From the NCBI GenBank assembly GCA_010093485.1, contig MU001503.1, forward strand, positions 1,013,132-1,077,131: a stretch of DNA of 64,000 nt. The letters are read 5' to 3'. Shown piece by piece: positions 32,462 to 42,875 of the stretch; positions within the stretch are counted from its first letter, which is position 1, and every line of letters begins with the position of its first letter. This stretch comes from Karstenula rhodostoma CBS 690.94 (Eukaryota; Ascomycota; Dothideomycetes; Pleosporales; Didymosphaeriaceae). Position numbers and translations under genes: made by a program. Under the pieces are notes generated by a model. That model saw only the letters and a list, made by a program, of their open reading frames with translations, did not search any database and had not been told where the DNA came from.

Positions 32462-34869
32462 TCAAATCTGCCTACACCACCTCTCCAAGCCCTTCTCCAC
32501 GCCCTTGTCCCCCGCAATCACCGCCCCAACCTCCTCAAGACTAACATCGCACTTGACCATGCCAAACCCGCCTGTCAAGCCCCCCACAGTCGGCATAACG
32601 AGCTCAAGCCCCAGCAAGCCCTCCCACTCCCTGCGCGCCACCTCCTTGCCCCAGACCTTGCTCACGCCGCCGCTCGCGCTGTTGCCCCCCGCGGCGCTCT
32701 GGATGCGCGCCTTGCTCGCGAGCGCCACGTACTCGTCGTACGCCATGTGGAAGTTGCACGTGTCGGTGTCGTGGATGATGTCGAGTCTGCAGGCGGCGAT
32801 GAGGAGGGCGAGGGCGAGGGTGGAGAGGTGGCGGACGAGGGCGAGTTTTGAGTCGGGGGGGTTGCTAGGGGTGAGGGAGGGCGGGGCGAGGGACGCTGCG
32901 AGGGAGGCGGTGGGGAGGAGGAAGGTTGTTAGTGTTGCTGGGATGGACTTTGAGCGGTAGTAGAGCCGGGCGAGGTGGGATGTGAGGAAGGATTTTGAGG
33001 CGAAGAGGGTCTGGAAGACTTGTTAGTTGGTGGATGGGTGGATGGGTGAGGCTGGGGGGTTCTGCTTACGTGGATGTTGGCGTTCCACTGCGAGAGGGCG
33101 TTCTCTGCCGTGCTGGGCTTTGCTTGCTTGCCCGTCTTCTTCTTCGCTGCGGACTCGAGGATGCTTCGTTCTTCCACGCTCAGGAGCTCCGGCTGGACGA
33201 GCAGGTTGGCTTTGCACATCTCTTGAAAGGCTGTGAAGGTTTTCGCCAACGAGAGATGGACGTAGCGATGGCTGAAGCGGCTCTTGACACGTTTTTCAAA
33301 GTGGTTGGCGACATCGATGTTCGTTGTAAGACCCAGCACCGCGATTGGAGCTTTGCGCGACTGAGCGATATCGAAGAGATTGTATAGAAGCGTTTGTCGA
33401 GGATGTTGAGCGAACAAGTCGAACTCGTCCATTACGAAGATTACTGCCGTGGAAGTTTCTTCTGTCCACTCCCCTATCCTCTCGGAAGGATGTTGCAGCA
33501 AGTGAAGCAAAGTGGTTAGAGCGTCGGCATAACTTTTGCCTACGCCTCCGTTTTCTTCCTCCAGCTTCATCTCTAAGCCGAGCTGGCGCCAAATGTCACG
33601 AACAGCAATCTTGTCATCTGTATGTATGAAACCGTTCAGGTGAATAACGTGAAAATTGTGGCTGTTGTCCTTGGACACTTCTGATAGCGCCTTCTTCACG
33701 AGTGCCGTCTTTCCGCTTCCGCGTGCGCCGATGAGGAGCATCGAGTTACCTTCACCGGCAGTGACTGTGTGCTCGATAAGCTGGTGAACAGTCTTGTATG
33801 CATCGTCGAGCCCGACCAAAGGCACAGGTCGCTTCCCAGATATGCGATCCAGCACAATAGTCTTGAGAAGATCAAGCTCGTGTCCCGGCTCGACGAAATT
33901 GGACAGGAGAGGAACGTCTAGTTTCTCTTTTTGGGCGGAAGAAGGCTTATTGAAAGGACTCGGTTCGGTTGGGTCGAAAACACTTCCCAACGCACTGTTG
34001 CCGTCCACACTCATTGCGTCGTCGCCGTCCTCCTGAACGTCAGCACCGACCGGATCTTCGCCAGCATCTGCGACCTCCTCGCTATGGTTGTTGCCATTGT
34101 CAAGCTGACGTGTTGTTCGCCTTGCATCTGCAGTTCTAGCGGCAGTTGCACCGTTTTCGTCAGGTTCATCATCCGTCTCTGGTATTGCGTCGTCTCGAAA
34201 GCGCGGCTGCCGTGCGCGCTTGAGCCGGGAAGAGGGTGTTGCCACGACCATGGCATCTTCGAACTCTAGTTTTCGTTGCGCTCGCGCGCTGCTGCGTGGT
34301 TTTCGGAGCGACCCTGGTTTGGGATCGATAGCTTTCAATGGCTGATCGTCTTTCGGCGTGCGCCTCGAGCTGGCTGGGGCAGCTCGTTTGGACGCGCGTC
34401 GGGAGGGCGTTGCGGCTTCTTCAGTGAGGTCATCCTGATCCCCATTCGCCACCTTCTTTCCTTTGCTCCTGCTCGGTGTTGCCTTCTGCAGCTCGTCGGT
34501 GCTGGCATTCTCGTTCGTAGTATCTTGCACCGCCGTCTTTCTGGTCACTCGTTTCTTCGTAGCGGACAAGGCCGGGGGCAGTCGCTTCGTCGGACTCTCG
34601 CCGAGTGCACCCTCTATATCGTCCCATACGTCGGCGTCCTCGACCGCTTGCTGTTGGCGTGCGGTGCCACTGGCCCTTTTCGGTGCGGGTTTTGACGTGC
34701 TGGCTGGAGGTACTGCTTGCTCCTTGGGTGAGCCGTCCGCTTTGTAAGTCGTCCGAGCAGCCGAGCGTGCAGACTTCCGAACCGTCGAAGGCTTCGCGAG
34801 CGGGCTGGGCGCGTTGCGGGTAGGCGTGTCGAGCTTTCTCCTTTTCGAAGCTCGTGGAGAGCCGTCCAT
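32462..34869 (-). CDS. ORC4: Origin recognition complex subunit 4
   Basis: 782 residues from two exons (intron 33011-33069). The Orc4 AAA+ core is clear: Walker A GARGSGKT at about 381-388, Walker B VIFVMDEFDLFA, then LGLTTNIDVANHFEKRVKSRFSHR with the sensor/arginine region, and a C-terminal ORC4 helical domain encoded partly by exon 2. It is part of the six-subunit complex that marks replication origins in the nucleus. The first 330 residues are a basic, Ser/Thr/Pro-rich disordered extension with many Lys/Arg clusters, so the protein is longer than Orc4 in yeast (529). The ATG at 34869 (MDGSPRASKRRK) is preferred; an in-frame ATG at 34947 would add 26 residues. It is convergent with Fox2. 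Confidence 0.92.
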
Positions 34870-35257
34870 GGTGGTTTGTGGTGGAGCGAATACGGATACG
34901 CAGTTTCGATCGTTATCAGACCATGGCAATGCACGGAATAGTCGCAATGGCGGCTGGCAGTGAAGGCTGCTCGCGACTGTGCACTCAGGTTCGCCTTGTC
35001 GCGCGGTTCACTTTCACCAAGCACAGCCACGTGGTTGCTGACTAAGACATGCACCAGCCACAGCGCCATCCTTCCCGCCGTTTTCTGTTGGTCCGTCCTC
35101 CTCTCCCCACACTTTTGCTCCGTGTGTACCCGCGCTCCGCTGTCGGTGCGCCCTACGGATGATGCCCATGACGACTAGCCGTACTCATCAAAGAAGCTAG
35201 CGGCCACGATAAAAAGCTTCAAATGCGCTGCAGTTGACGTGCTTCACGTTCGTCACC
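34870..35257. promoter_or_regulatory. Divergent promoter, ORC4 / MCT transporter
   Basis: 388 bp between divergent starts. No gene or clear element recognised. Confidence 0.45.
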
Positions 35258-36941
35258 ATGGCTTCAGCGCACACTACAGAAACCGAGTTGATCCCCTATC
35301 CACAGCCTGCAGTATATGCACAAGTTGAAGTGCCTACATACGAGGAAGGCACCCACGAGCTTGGTCAAGGATTCTCCCTGCCACCAACTGACGGCGGGAA
35401 GCATGCCTGGCTATTTCTTTTCTCCTGCTTCATGCTCGAGGGCATGATATGGGGTGCGCTACCATGCATCTACCAATGCAATTGACTGCTGCTGACCGAG
35501 AGTAGGCTTCGGCTCTTCTTATGGCGTCTTCCAGGAATACTACAGCACCCATGAGCCGTTTGCTGGATCAGCCAACATTGCTGTTGTGGGCGCTTGCGCA
35601 ATGGTGACACGATCGGCACAACTCATCGAACTGGAACTGACGGGGACAGGGTATCATGTACATGTGGATCATTCCCATGTTTGTGCTTCTAAAGCTTTAT
35701 CCTAGACTGCGCATATGGGCAGCTCCAGTCGGCCTGACCATTATGTGTCTGTCTCTCGGCCTGTAGGTTTATCACAACATGCAAAGGGGATGTGAAGGTA
35801 CTGTGTCTTGACTCACGCTGACTTTGTATCCGCACCCTAGGGGATCTTTTGCGACCAGCGTCACGCATCTTATCATCAGCCAAGGCATCATGTATGCGAT
35901 TGGTGGCGGCCTTGCCTGGACACCTATCCTCTTTTACATCGAAGAGTGGTGGGTTTGTCGCCGAGGCTTTGCATACGGCGCCACCATGGCCGGGCTCGGT
36001 CTTTCGGGCGCGATTCTACCCGTCGTGCTCCAGTGGCTGCTAGATAGCTATGGCTTCAGGACAACGCTACGTGTATGCGCCTTGTCAATCGTTGCTCTCA
36101 ACCTTCCAGTCTTGTTCTTCTTCAAGCCGCGACTACCCTTGTCCCAGACAACGCAATCTCGAGAGTTCGACATGTCTTTCTGGACATGTTCAAACTTCCT
36201 TATCTTCCAGTCAGGCAACATCCTCCAGGGCCTAGGATACTTCCTCCCAGCCATCTACCTGCCGACTTTTGCACGATCTCTAGGTGCCTCAAGTCTCCAA
36301 AGTACAGCCACACTCATCCTACTGAATAGCGCTGCTTGCATAGGGTCTTTCTGCATGGGTGCTGCGGTAGACCGATTCGCTGTTGTCAATTGCATCGGGA
36401 TCACGGCCCTTGGCTCTACACTTACCGTGTTCTTGCTGTGGGGGTTATCTACTTCTCTTGCGCCTCTGTATGTATTCTGCCTGCTCTACGGAGCGTGCGC
36501 AGGCAGCAATGCGTCGAGCTGGAGCGCCATCATGCGAGATACGAAGGAGAAGCGCAGAGGAGCTGACACGGGTAAGCAAGCCCCAGTCCATGCAGGACTC
36601 CAGAACAGCTTGATGCCGCAAGTGTGCGAAAGTTCGAACATGAACGGCACAACTTTCCGCACAGTAGCAGCGTACCGACACTTCCCGAGCATCCCTTATC
36701 ATGTAGCGTTTACGCTAACTCTATCGCTGAGCATCTAGGCATGATATTTGCCTGCCTGTCGGCGGGGAAAGGCGTTGCGAACTTATGCAGCGGTCCCTTA
36801 TCTGAAGTTTTATTGCGCGCGGGCACGTGGAGAGCCGGACTCGCATATGGAAGTGGATATGGTGCGCTCATCGTATTCACCGGCGCAACTGCACTGCTCA
36901 GCGGGTGGAGCTACGCTGCTAAGAAGATTGGCTGGTTTTGA
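35258..36941 (+). CDS. MFS transporter of the monocarboxylate porter (MCT) family
   Basis: 446 residues from five exons; introns 35454-35505, 35604-35649, 35763-35840 and 36572-36738. A soluble N-terminus of about 45 residues precedes TM1 (AWLFLFSCFMLEGMIWGFGSSYGVFQEYY), the typical MCT start. IISQGIMYAIGGGLAWTPILFYIEEWWVCRRGFAYG forms TM4-5 with the family's conserved loop. The last exon gives GMIFACLSAGKGVANLCSGPLSE in TM11. Fungal members of this family carry monocarboxylates, riboflavin or unknown solutes, so the substrate stays open. The protein is slightly short (usual 450-500) because the central loop and C-terminus are brief. All splice junctions restore the frame. Confidence 0.87.
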
Positions 36942-38332
36942 GGCCGAACAATCGCTTTCGTATTGCACCCAATGTCGATCTCATATCTGTCAGCTCTGTA
37001 AGCTAAAGTGTCCCGAAGGTTTCTTCGTGTTGCATACGGGCGTCGGGTGCAATATTCGCGGGCCGCGCAGGTACGCGCAATAGTCGACGCCACAAACGCA
37101 CAGCATGCGAGAGATAGCTCGTCATCGACCGAGTGTTGTTCCAGCGCTGTCCGCAACTGTCCTGAGATGTCCCCAGGCTGGAACAGAGCTGGATATTTAC
37201 TTTGGTGTTATATTAAGGTCGCGGCATAATTACCGAGTGGTTCGCAACATTGTACAGCGGCAATACAACATTCCAAGTCGCTGTTTGATCAATCGACGGT
37301 CGCATGCCTAGTTGTGTCTAGGCCTCGTATCCAGTACCCTACATCTCAACCGTATCTCGCCAAGATTTCTAAATTAGTCTTGTACGTGTTGACCCCCAGT
37401 AGGCAAATGTACCTTTTATGGTAAGATGCAGCCTGAAACACTAAGAGGGACCTGTCGATCAATGCGTGGTTCGTAATCGTTCATCCGCCTATTAGCTCCC
37501 GAAACGGCCTCAACAACACAAGAATTCCGACACACTATCAACCAATAAACAACCAAACCAACTACATCATAATGTGCACCGAGACAACCATCCATCTCAA
37601 AGTCCGCCGAACACGACGATCGTCTATCCCACCATCGTCATGATCTTCTCGTTTCGTGCGGCTGCTTATCAGACAAACACTTATCTTGAATACAACAGGC
37701 ATAAGTGAGCAGTGTAACATAGGCTTAGGCTTGAAGTAGTTGCTTCAGCTGTACCTTTCCGAAAGCTTACTTGGCCCTAACTCATGCATCTACGCATGCA
37801 AGCACAGACGTAAACGAGAATTCGTCAACAGAAGCCCACGTTCCTTTGAACACGTTTTCCGATGAAGCATCAGCTCTATCATCGGAGGATCTATACGACG
37901 TCGTGTTACCTGGCGTGCTCAATCCCCATGCTGTCGATAACGCTTAGCCTGTACTGACAAAGGAACTAACATGGGCATTGCGCGGCCGATCTTCACTACC
38001 GTACCCCATGCTGGCTTCCGACTGCCAGGGTATCGTTCCGTTAGCTAGAAATTAGACGGCGGGTCTGTTTTGGACCAAGCCTGCGGCTGAGAGAAGGCAG
38101 GTATATAGTTCTGCTGTTCCAGCGGTGGGGTCACTCTACGGACTATTGGCAGTTCCTCAATCACCTTCTCACACGGCTAGACATTCATTCTATTATTTTG
38201 TCACAGGTCGGTTATCTATTAATCGTTCGATAACAACCTTGACATATATCTACCCACCAAGCTGCGCTATCTTTTTGTTTCTTCACACTTTTCTTCGGTT
38301 ACCACTAGAGTCGACTACCCGAAACGGCCAAC
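36942..38332. other. Gene-poor region, 1.4 kb
   Basis: No gene recognised. The DNA is less GC-rich than its neighbours. The right end serves as promoter of the small secreted protein. Confidence 0.45.
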
Positions 38333-38918
38333 ATGCGGTCATTCATCGTTCTGGCTCTTGCGGGCGCTTCCGTCGCTGGTACGTACTGCATTCCACTGTT
38401 CCATAAAGCCATGCTAACGTCATCCAGCTCCGTTCAAGTATTACCACCTTCAGCCTAATCCCAGCAAACCTTACCCTCCCGGTGGCTGGCCTTCTTATAC
38501 CACTGGCAGCCCTGTGATCCCAGGACCTACTGGTACTGGCATCCACCTTCCACCCATCCCAACGGGTGTCTCTCCACCAGAACCACCTGTCATCTCAACG
38601 CCAGACATTCCAAGCATCAGCACCCCATCCATCCCCTCGGGCACCGGTATCTTTCCACCTATCATTCCCACCGGTACTGGAACCCCCTACTACCCAACGC
38701 CCGCCGTCGACAGACGCGGCTTGGAGATCGACTACAAGCTTGCGCCCCGCATCCCGGACGGTAGCTATGGAGCTGCATACCACCCACACCCGCCTCCCCC
38801 CCATGGCACGGGATATCCTCATGGAACTGGCAAGCTGCCGGGTTTCCCGTTCCCAACTGGGACGAGCGGGTTTGGAATACCGACGGCGCTTCCTACATCC
38901 CCTGTACACATTTACTAA
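38333..38918 (+). CDS. Small secreted Gly/Pro/Thr-rich protein
   Basis: 178 residues from two exons; the intron 38379-38427 has a GTACGT donor and CTAAC branch site and joins exactly at the end of the signal peptide (MRSFIVLALAGASVA). The mature part is rich in Pro, Gly, Thr and Ser with loose repeats of the form GTGxxxPPIIPTG, and ends without a GPI signal. A dibasic DRR site before GLEIDYKL could be cut by a Kex2-type protease. There are no cysteines in the mature protein, which argues against a classical disulfide-rich effector. It may be a wall-associated or extracellular structural protein. I do not recognise a family. Confidence 0.7.
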
Positions 38919-39141
38919 AGTATCTCATGGTGATGGATAATAAGGTATATTGTACGACAATGGGCGGGGGAAATATGACGTATGAAACGGTCGATATTCG
39001 AGGATAGAGCGATAATTCCGGTTTTGTACTTGATTCCACTTTACTTGTCCCTGCTTGCTCGCCAGGCCACCAGCAACGCAACCCCCCTTAGGGCCTAGAT
39101 AGAACACATCCTACCTTTCTCCTTTCCCAACCTCCAACCAC

Positions 39142-39873
39142 TCAATCCTTCCTCTCCATCCACCGCTCACACGCCTCATATACCTCCCTATACCCTTCGT
39201 ACGCCACACACCTCTCCCACACCCGCTCCTCCACAACCCTCGCATTCTGCAGCGCCCCCGCGATAAAGAAATCCGTAAAACTCGGCTGCGCGCCCAGCAC
39301 AAACGGGCCCTGTGCTTTATTCGTCCGCATCAGCGCGCCCGCGGCCCGCGCATCGTCGTCAATGGCTTTCCACACTGCTTCCTCTTTGTCGCCAGCGATG
39401 AGGTCCTCAAGGGGGTGGCCGAGGGCTGATTCGCGCGTGCGGCGGAAGTATTCCTGCGAGCGGGGCGAGAGGATGTGGAGTTCGCGCGGGACGAGCGACG
39501 TGTAGAACGCGGGTCCGACCACGGCGCGGGCTTTCTTCTCGATCTCGGCGCCTAGGGCGGACGTCAGTGGCAGCGCGGGGTCCGGGTAGGTAGCCTCGAG
39601 GAAGGCGGCGATGGCCGCAGAGTCCATTGCGTAGGTGTTGCTGGGGATGTGATGGATTGCGGGGACGGTGTAGGCGTGTTTCGCGGTGGTGGTTGGGGGG
39701 ATGTCCAGGGCTTTGAGCGTGGGCTCGATGTCTGGAAATTCGAGGAAGGCGGTGCTATAGGGTATGTTTTTGTAGTTTAGGATGAGGCGGATGCGCCAGC
39801 CGGCTGGGGAGAAGCAGACGCCCTTTGTGCAGGCGAGGTCGTAGAGGGTGATTTCGGGGGAGGGAGTCGCCAT
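39142..39873 (-). CDS. Glutathione S-transferase-like protein
   Basis: Intronless, 243 residues. The N-terminal thioredoxin-like domain (ITLYDLACTKGVCFSPAGWRIRLILNYKNIPY) has the SPAGWR pattern of the fungal UstS-like GST group, with the Ser/Cys region in place of a classical tyrosine. HAYTVPAI supplies the cis-Pro station and NTYAMDSAAIAAFLE the glutathione-contact Asp-Ser. A helical GST-C domain follows, including PSFTDFFIAGAL. It probably conjugates or binds glutathione in detoxification or secondary metabolism. The ATG at 39873 was chosen because it starts directly before the domain; the frame is open further upstream without conservation. Confidence 0.85.
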   Translation of the reverse strand: MATPSPEITLYDLACTKGVCFSPAGWRIRLILNYKNIPYSTAFLEFPDIEPTLKALDIPPTTTAKHAYTVPAIHHIPSNTYAMDSAAIAAFLEATYPDPALPLTSALGAEIEKKARAVVGPAFYTSLVPRELHILSPRSQEYFRRTRESALGHPLEDLIAGDKEEAVWKAIDDDARAAGALMRTNKAQGPFVLGAQPSFTDFFIAGALQNARVVEERVWERCVAYEGYREVYEACERWMERKD

Positions 39874-41129
39874 GGTGGTGTGGTGATGGGAATGGGGTGG
39901 GTGGGTTGTTGGTCTATTGAAGTAATTGGTATCGAGGGTATATATCGTACAGCAGAGCTCAAAAGGGTAAAGGTTGCGAAATACGCTAGGCAACATGAGC
40001 CTTGTATGCACCACGAACACGTGGCTCCAGCAGGGAGCGAGGTGGCGATTTGGAAACATCCCCATCAGCTGGTGGGGTAAACATTATTCGCACCATTCGT
40101 ACCTTCAGTAGTGACTATAAATAGGCAGGTAGTACCTTTTTGGATTTGTAGAGGAATTTGATGGACCAAAAAGGCCATGGTTGACTACCGTAGAGTTTTG
40201 CAGTTACCCGTCAGTGTGGGCGCCAATGACCTGAGCTATATTCCACTTTTACTCCATTTTTAAGGTTTACTGTCTTCGGGTTGGATCGCTTTAGACCCTA
40301 CGTGACCACTAATTGCAAAACTCTACGATATACGTCGAATCGATGTTGATACTAAGTAAGCGGGATAACGGTACGTCCAAAGGTCGCGCTCAAGCTGCTA
40401 ACCGTTAAATCCGATGAGTTGCGGGGCTTTGGTGTTCAGACTAGTGAGCAAGTCGTTGTCGTCTCTCAAGGCCAGTAGATCTCGATGTTTCCCACGGTGG
40501 CAGCGAGTTGAATCGAAAGCAAATCAGATGGAATATGCCTTTCTACAAAAGTTGATATGGTTTAACCAACTGCCTAAATGATCATGGCGTCAGAATCACC
40601 AACTCTGCCTCCGACCGACACGCGAGTAGTTACCGTTCAGTTTTCTCATTAGCTTCAACAGGTACTGAATCCCCATGGATGAGTTTCAGAAAGAGACGAA
40701 TCCATTTGTTTACTCGAAAAGTAGATGTACGTCTCTTCATTATTGCCACATTTTACATCAGGTATCCAAGACACATTGTTTCTTGGTATTTTTCAAGTAG
40801 AACATCAAATGCATAAGGTGTTCTGTAGAAACACGCGCGCCATGATTACCAGGTGACACAGAGCTGACACTTTCGGCCTATCTACAATGCCCACGTTCTT
40901 TACTCCATGCGAAGCTCGCATTCCACGGCAGCCTCATCGCTGTTGCCGAATGCAGCGGTCGCGGATACTCTAAGGAAATTCCGGAGCGCGTACTATACTG
41001 CCAGGCCTGTGCATCAAAAACATCAGATTCGAAGACATTGCTAGTCTACCACTACATTCTCAGTCCTGTGCGGGTGTATATCCGCGCTCTCTTTTCCCGC
41101 ATCGGTCCTAGCCGCCCGCCGTTGCCCCA
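39874..41129. other. Intergenic region with a MITE-like element
   Basis: Apart from the inverted-repeat element at 40188-40328 I see no feature. The DNA is AT-richer than the flanking genes and has no sizeable open frame. Confidence 0.5.
40188..40328. mobile_element. MITE-like element, 141 bp, TA-flanked
   Basis: The left end CCGTAGAGTTTTGCAGTTA (40188-40206) and the reverse complement of the right end (40310-40328) match at 17 of 19 positions, and a further GTCA matches three bases inside. TA dinucleotides flank both ends (40186-40187 and 40329-40330). Short length, no coding capacity, terminal inverted repeats and a TA target duplication are the marks of Tc1/mariner/pogo-type MITEs. No related transposase is present in the window. 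Confidence 0.65.
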
Positions 41130-42875
41130 ATGCAGGCCGCCCCACTCTGCGATCACCAAGCGCAAGCGCGACGAACCCTTCGTCGACCGCAAACGACATC
41201 TAGCGATGATGGTCACACAACGGCCTCATCGGTAACACTTGTTTCTTTTGATGATCAGAAGGACGCCACGAATCTAGGTCGAGAAAGAACCTACGCTGCG
41301 ATTGACAAGGATAAGCGCTGCCCAAGCGTACTGAGCTGTTTGTCCAGCGACGACGAGGTCATGGAGGCCCAACAGGGACCGCGCCGGTTCTCAAATAATA
41401 GCACGCTCGTTCGTCCTATACTCCAAGATGGTATCAATATCAAGAGAAACAGCTATGGTGCCATTTCCACAGACGCCGACGAGGAAGAGGCGCTCATCAC
41501 GAGGGACGGAGAGGAAATTACAACCACTGCAGGGAAAGAGACCAAACTTCTCGCCAAGTATTCGGTGCCGCTGTGTCTTACCTATGTTCTGCAATACAGC
41601 TTCAGCTTGGTCACGATATTCGTGGTCGGGCACATCGGCACGGATGAGCTTGCCGCTGTGTCGCTGGCTACTATGACGGCAAATATTACAGGGTTCGCGG
41701 TATATGAGGGCCTCGCTACAAGTTTGGACACGCTCTGTGCGCAGGCGTATGGAGGTGGAAGGAAAGAGCAGGTGGGTCTCCACTTGCAGCGCATGGTGCT
41801 CTTCATGGTGCTTGTTACAATTCCCATCGGCGCGGTCTGGTTGTGCTCGGGATGGATTTTGGCGGCCCTGGTTCCAGAGAAAGAGTTGGCGTACATGGCG
41901 GGACGTTACCTACAGATTTTGCTGGCAGGTGCTCCAGGATATGCTATCTTCGAAGCAGGAAAGCGTTTCACGCAAGCGCAGGGACTGTTCAACGCTTCGC
42001 TGTTCGTGCTTATCGTTGCAACGCCGGTCAACATCCTCCTCAATTACCTCTTCGTCTTCGTCCTTCATTGGTACCTTCCAGGCGCTGCGTTGGCGACTGT
42101 CCTCTCGAATACCCTCCTGCCAATTCTTCTTTGGATCTACGTCTACCTCATTGCTCCATCAAGCCTGGAATGCTGGGCTGGCTTCACTCGCGCAGCTCTT
42201 ACCAACTGGGGCCCAATGGCCAAGCTGAGTCTTCCTGGAATCGTCATGGTAGAAGCAGAATGGCTGGCCTTCGATATCCTCACTTTCTCTGCGTCATACC
42301 TCTCGACAGAGCATCTTGCCGCTCAAAGCGTCGTTATGACCACCGCCGTCATGATATACCACATTCCCTTCAGCACAAGCGTCGCCGTGTCCACTCGTTT
42401 GGGCAACCTCGTAGGAGCCGGAGCGCTACCAGCAGCTCGCATCGCCACGCGCACATACATCGTCATCTTCCTCGTCATCGGCCTCGTCGACGCTACATTC
42501 TTAACTCTCATGCGGCACATCCTACCTCGGGCATTCACTTCCGACCCCGAAGTCATCCGAATTGCAGCATCTGTGATGCCCATCCTAGCGCTGTTCCAAC
42601 TCTCCGATGCAGGCTGCGCACTGGCAAATGCCATCTTGCGCGGTCTTGGCCGCCAGGACATCGGGGGCTACGTCAATCTAGGCGTGTATTACCTTGTGGC
42701 TATTCCGGTCGCGTTTGCTCTATGTTTTGGGCCGCCGAAGCTGGAATTGTACGGTTTGTGGACCGGTTGTCTAGTCGGAAGCTGTTTGATATGGATGATC
42801 GAGGGAACTTATTGTAAGTTATCGAAGTGGCAGAATGCAGTTGATGAGGCGCAAGGGAGAGATGGAGACGCATGA
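41130..42875 (+). CDS. MATE-family multidrug/toxic-compound efflux transporter
   Basis: Intronless, up to 581 residues. After a soluble, Ser/Asp/Glu-rich N-terminus of about 140 residues come 12 membrane helices in the MATE pattern: VPLCLTYVLQYSFSLVTIFVVGHIG in TM1, the GLATSLDTLCAQAYGGG loop signature near TM2-3, the repeated half beginning KLSLPGIVMVEAEWLAFD, and RLGNLVGAGALPAAR after TM8. MATE proteins export organic cations or drugs in exchange for H+ or Na+, in the plasma or vacuolar membrane. Several Met codons lie in the N-terminal tail (for example at 41361), so the precise start is uncertain. The family assignment is secure. Confidence 0.92.
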   Translation: MQAAPLCDHQAQARRTLRRPQTTSSDDGHTTASSVTLVSFDDQKDATNLGRERTYAAIDKDKRCPSVLSCLSSDDEVMEAQQGPRRFSNNSTLVRPILQDGINIKRNSYGAISTDADEEEALITRDGEEITTTAGKETKLLAKYSVPLCLTYVLQYSFSLVTIFVVGHIGTDELAAVSLATMTANITGFAVYEGLATSLDTLCAQAYGGGRKEQVGLHLQRMVLFMVLVTIPIGAVWLCSGWILAALVPEKELAYMAGRYLQILLAGAPGYAIFEAGKRFTQAQGLFNASLFVLIVATPVNILLNYLFVFVLHWYLPGAALATVLSNTLLPILLWIYVYLIAPSSLECWAGFTRAALTNWGPMAKLSLPGIVMVEAEWLAFDILTFSASYLSTEHLAAQSVVMTTAVMIYHIPFSTSVAVSTRLGNLVGAGALPAARIATRTYIVIFLVIGLVDATFLTLMRHILPRAFTSDPEVIRIAASVMPILALFQLSDAGCALANAILRGLGRQDIGGYVNLGVYYLVAIPVAFALCFGPPKLELYGLWTGCLVGSCLIWMIEGTYCKLSKWQNAVDEAQGRDGDA

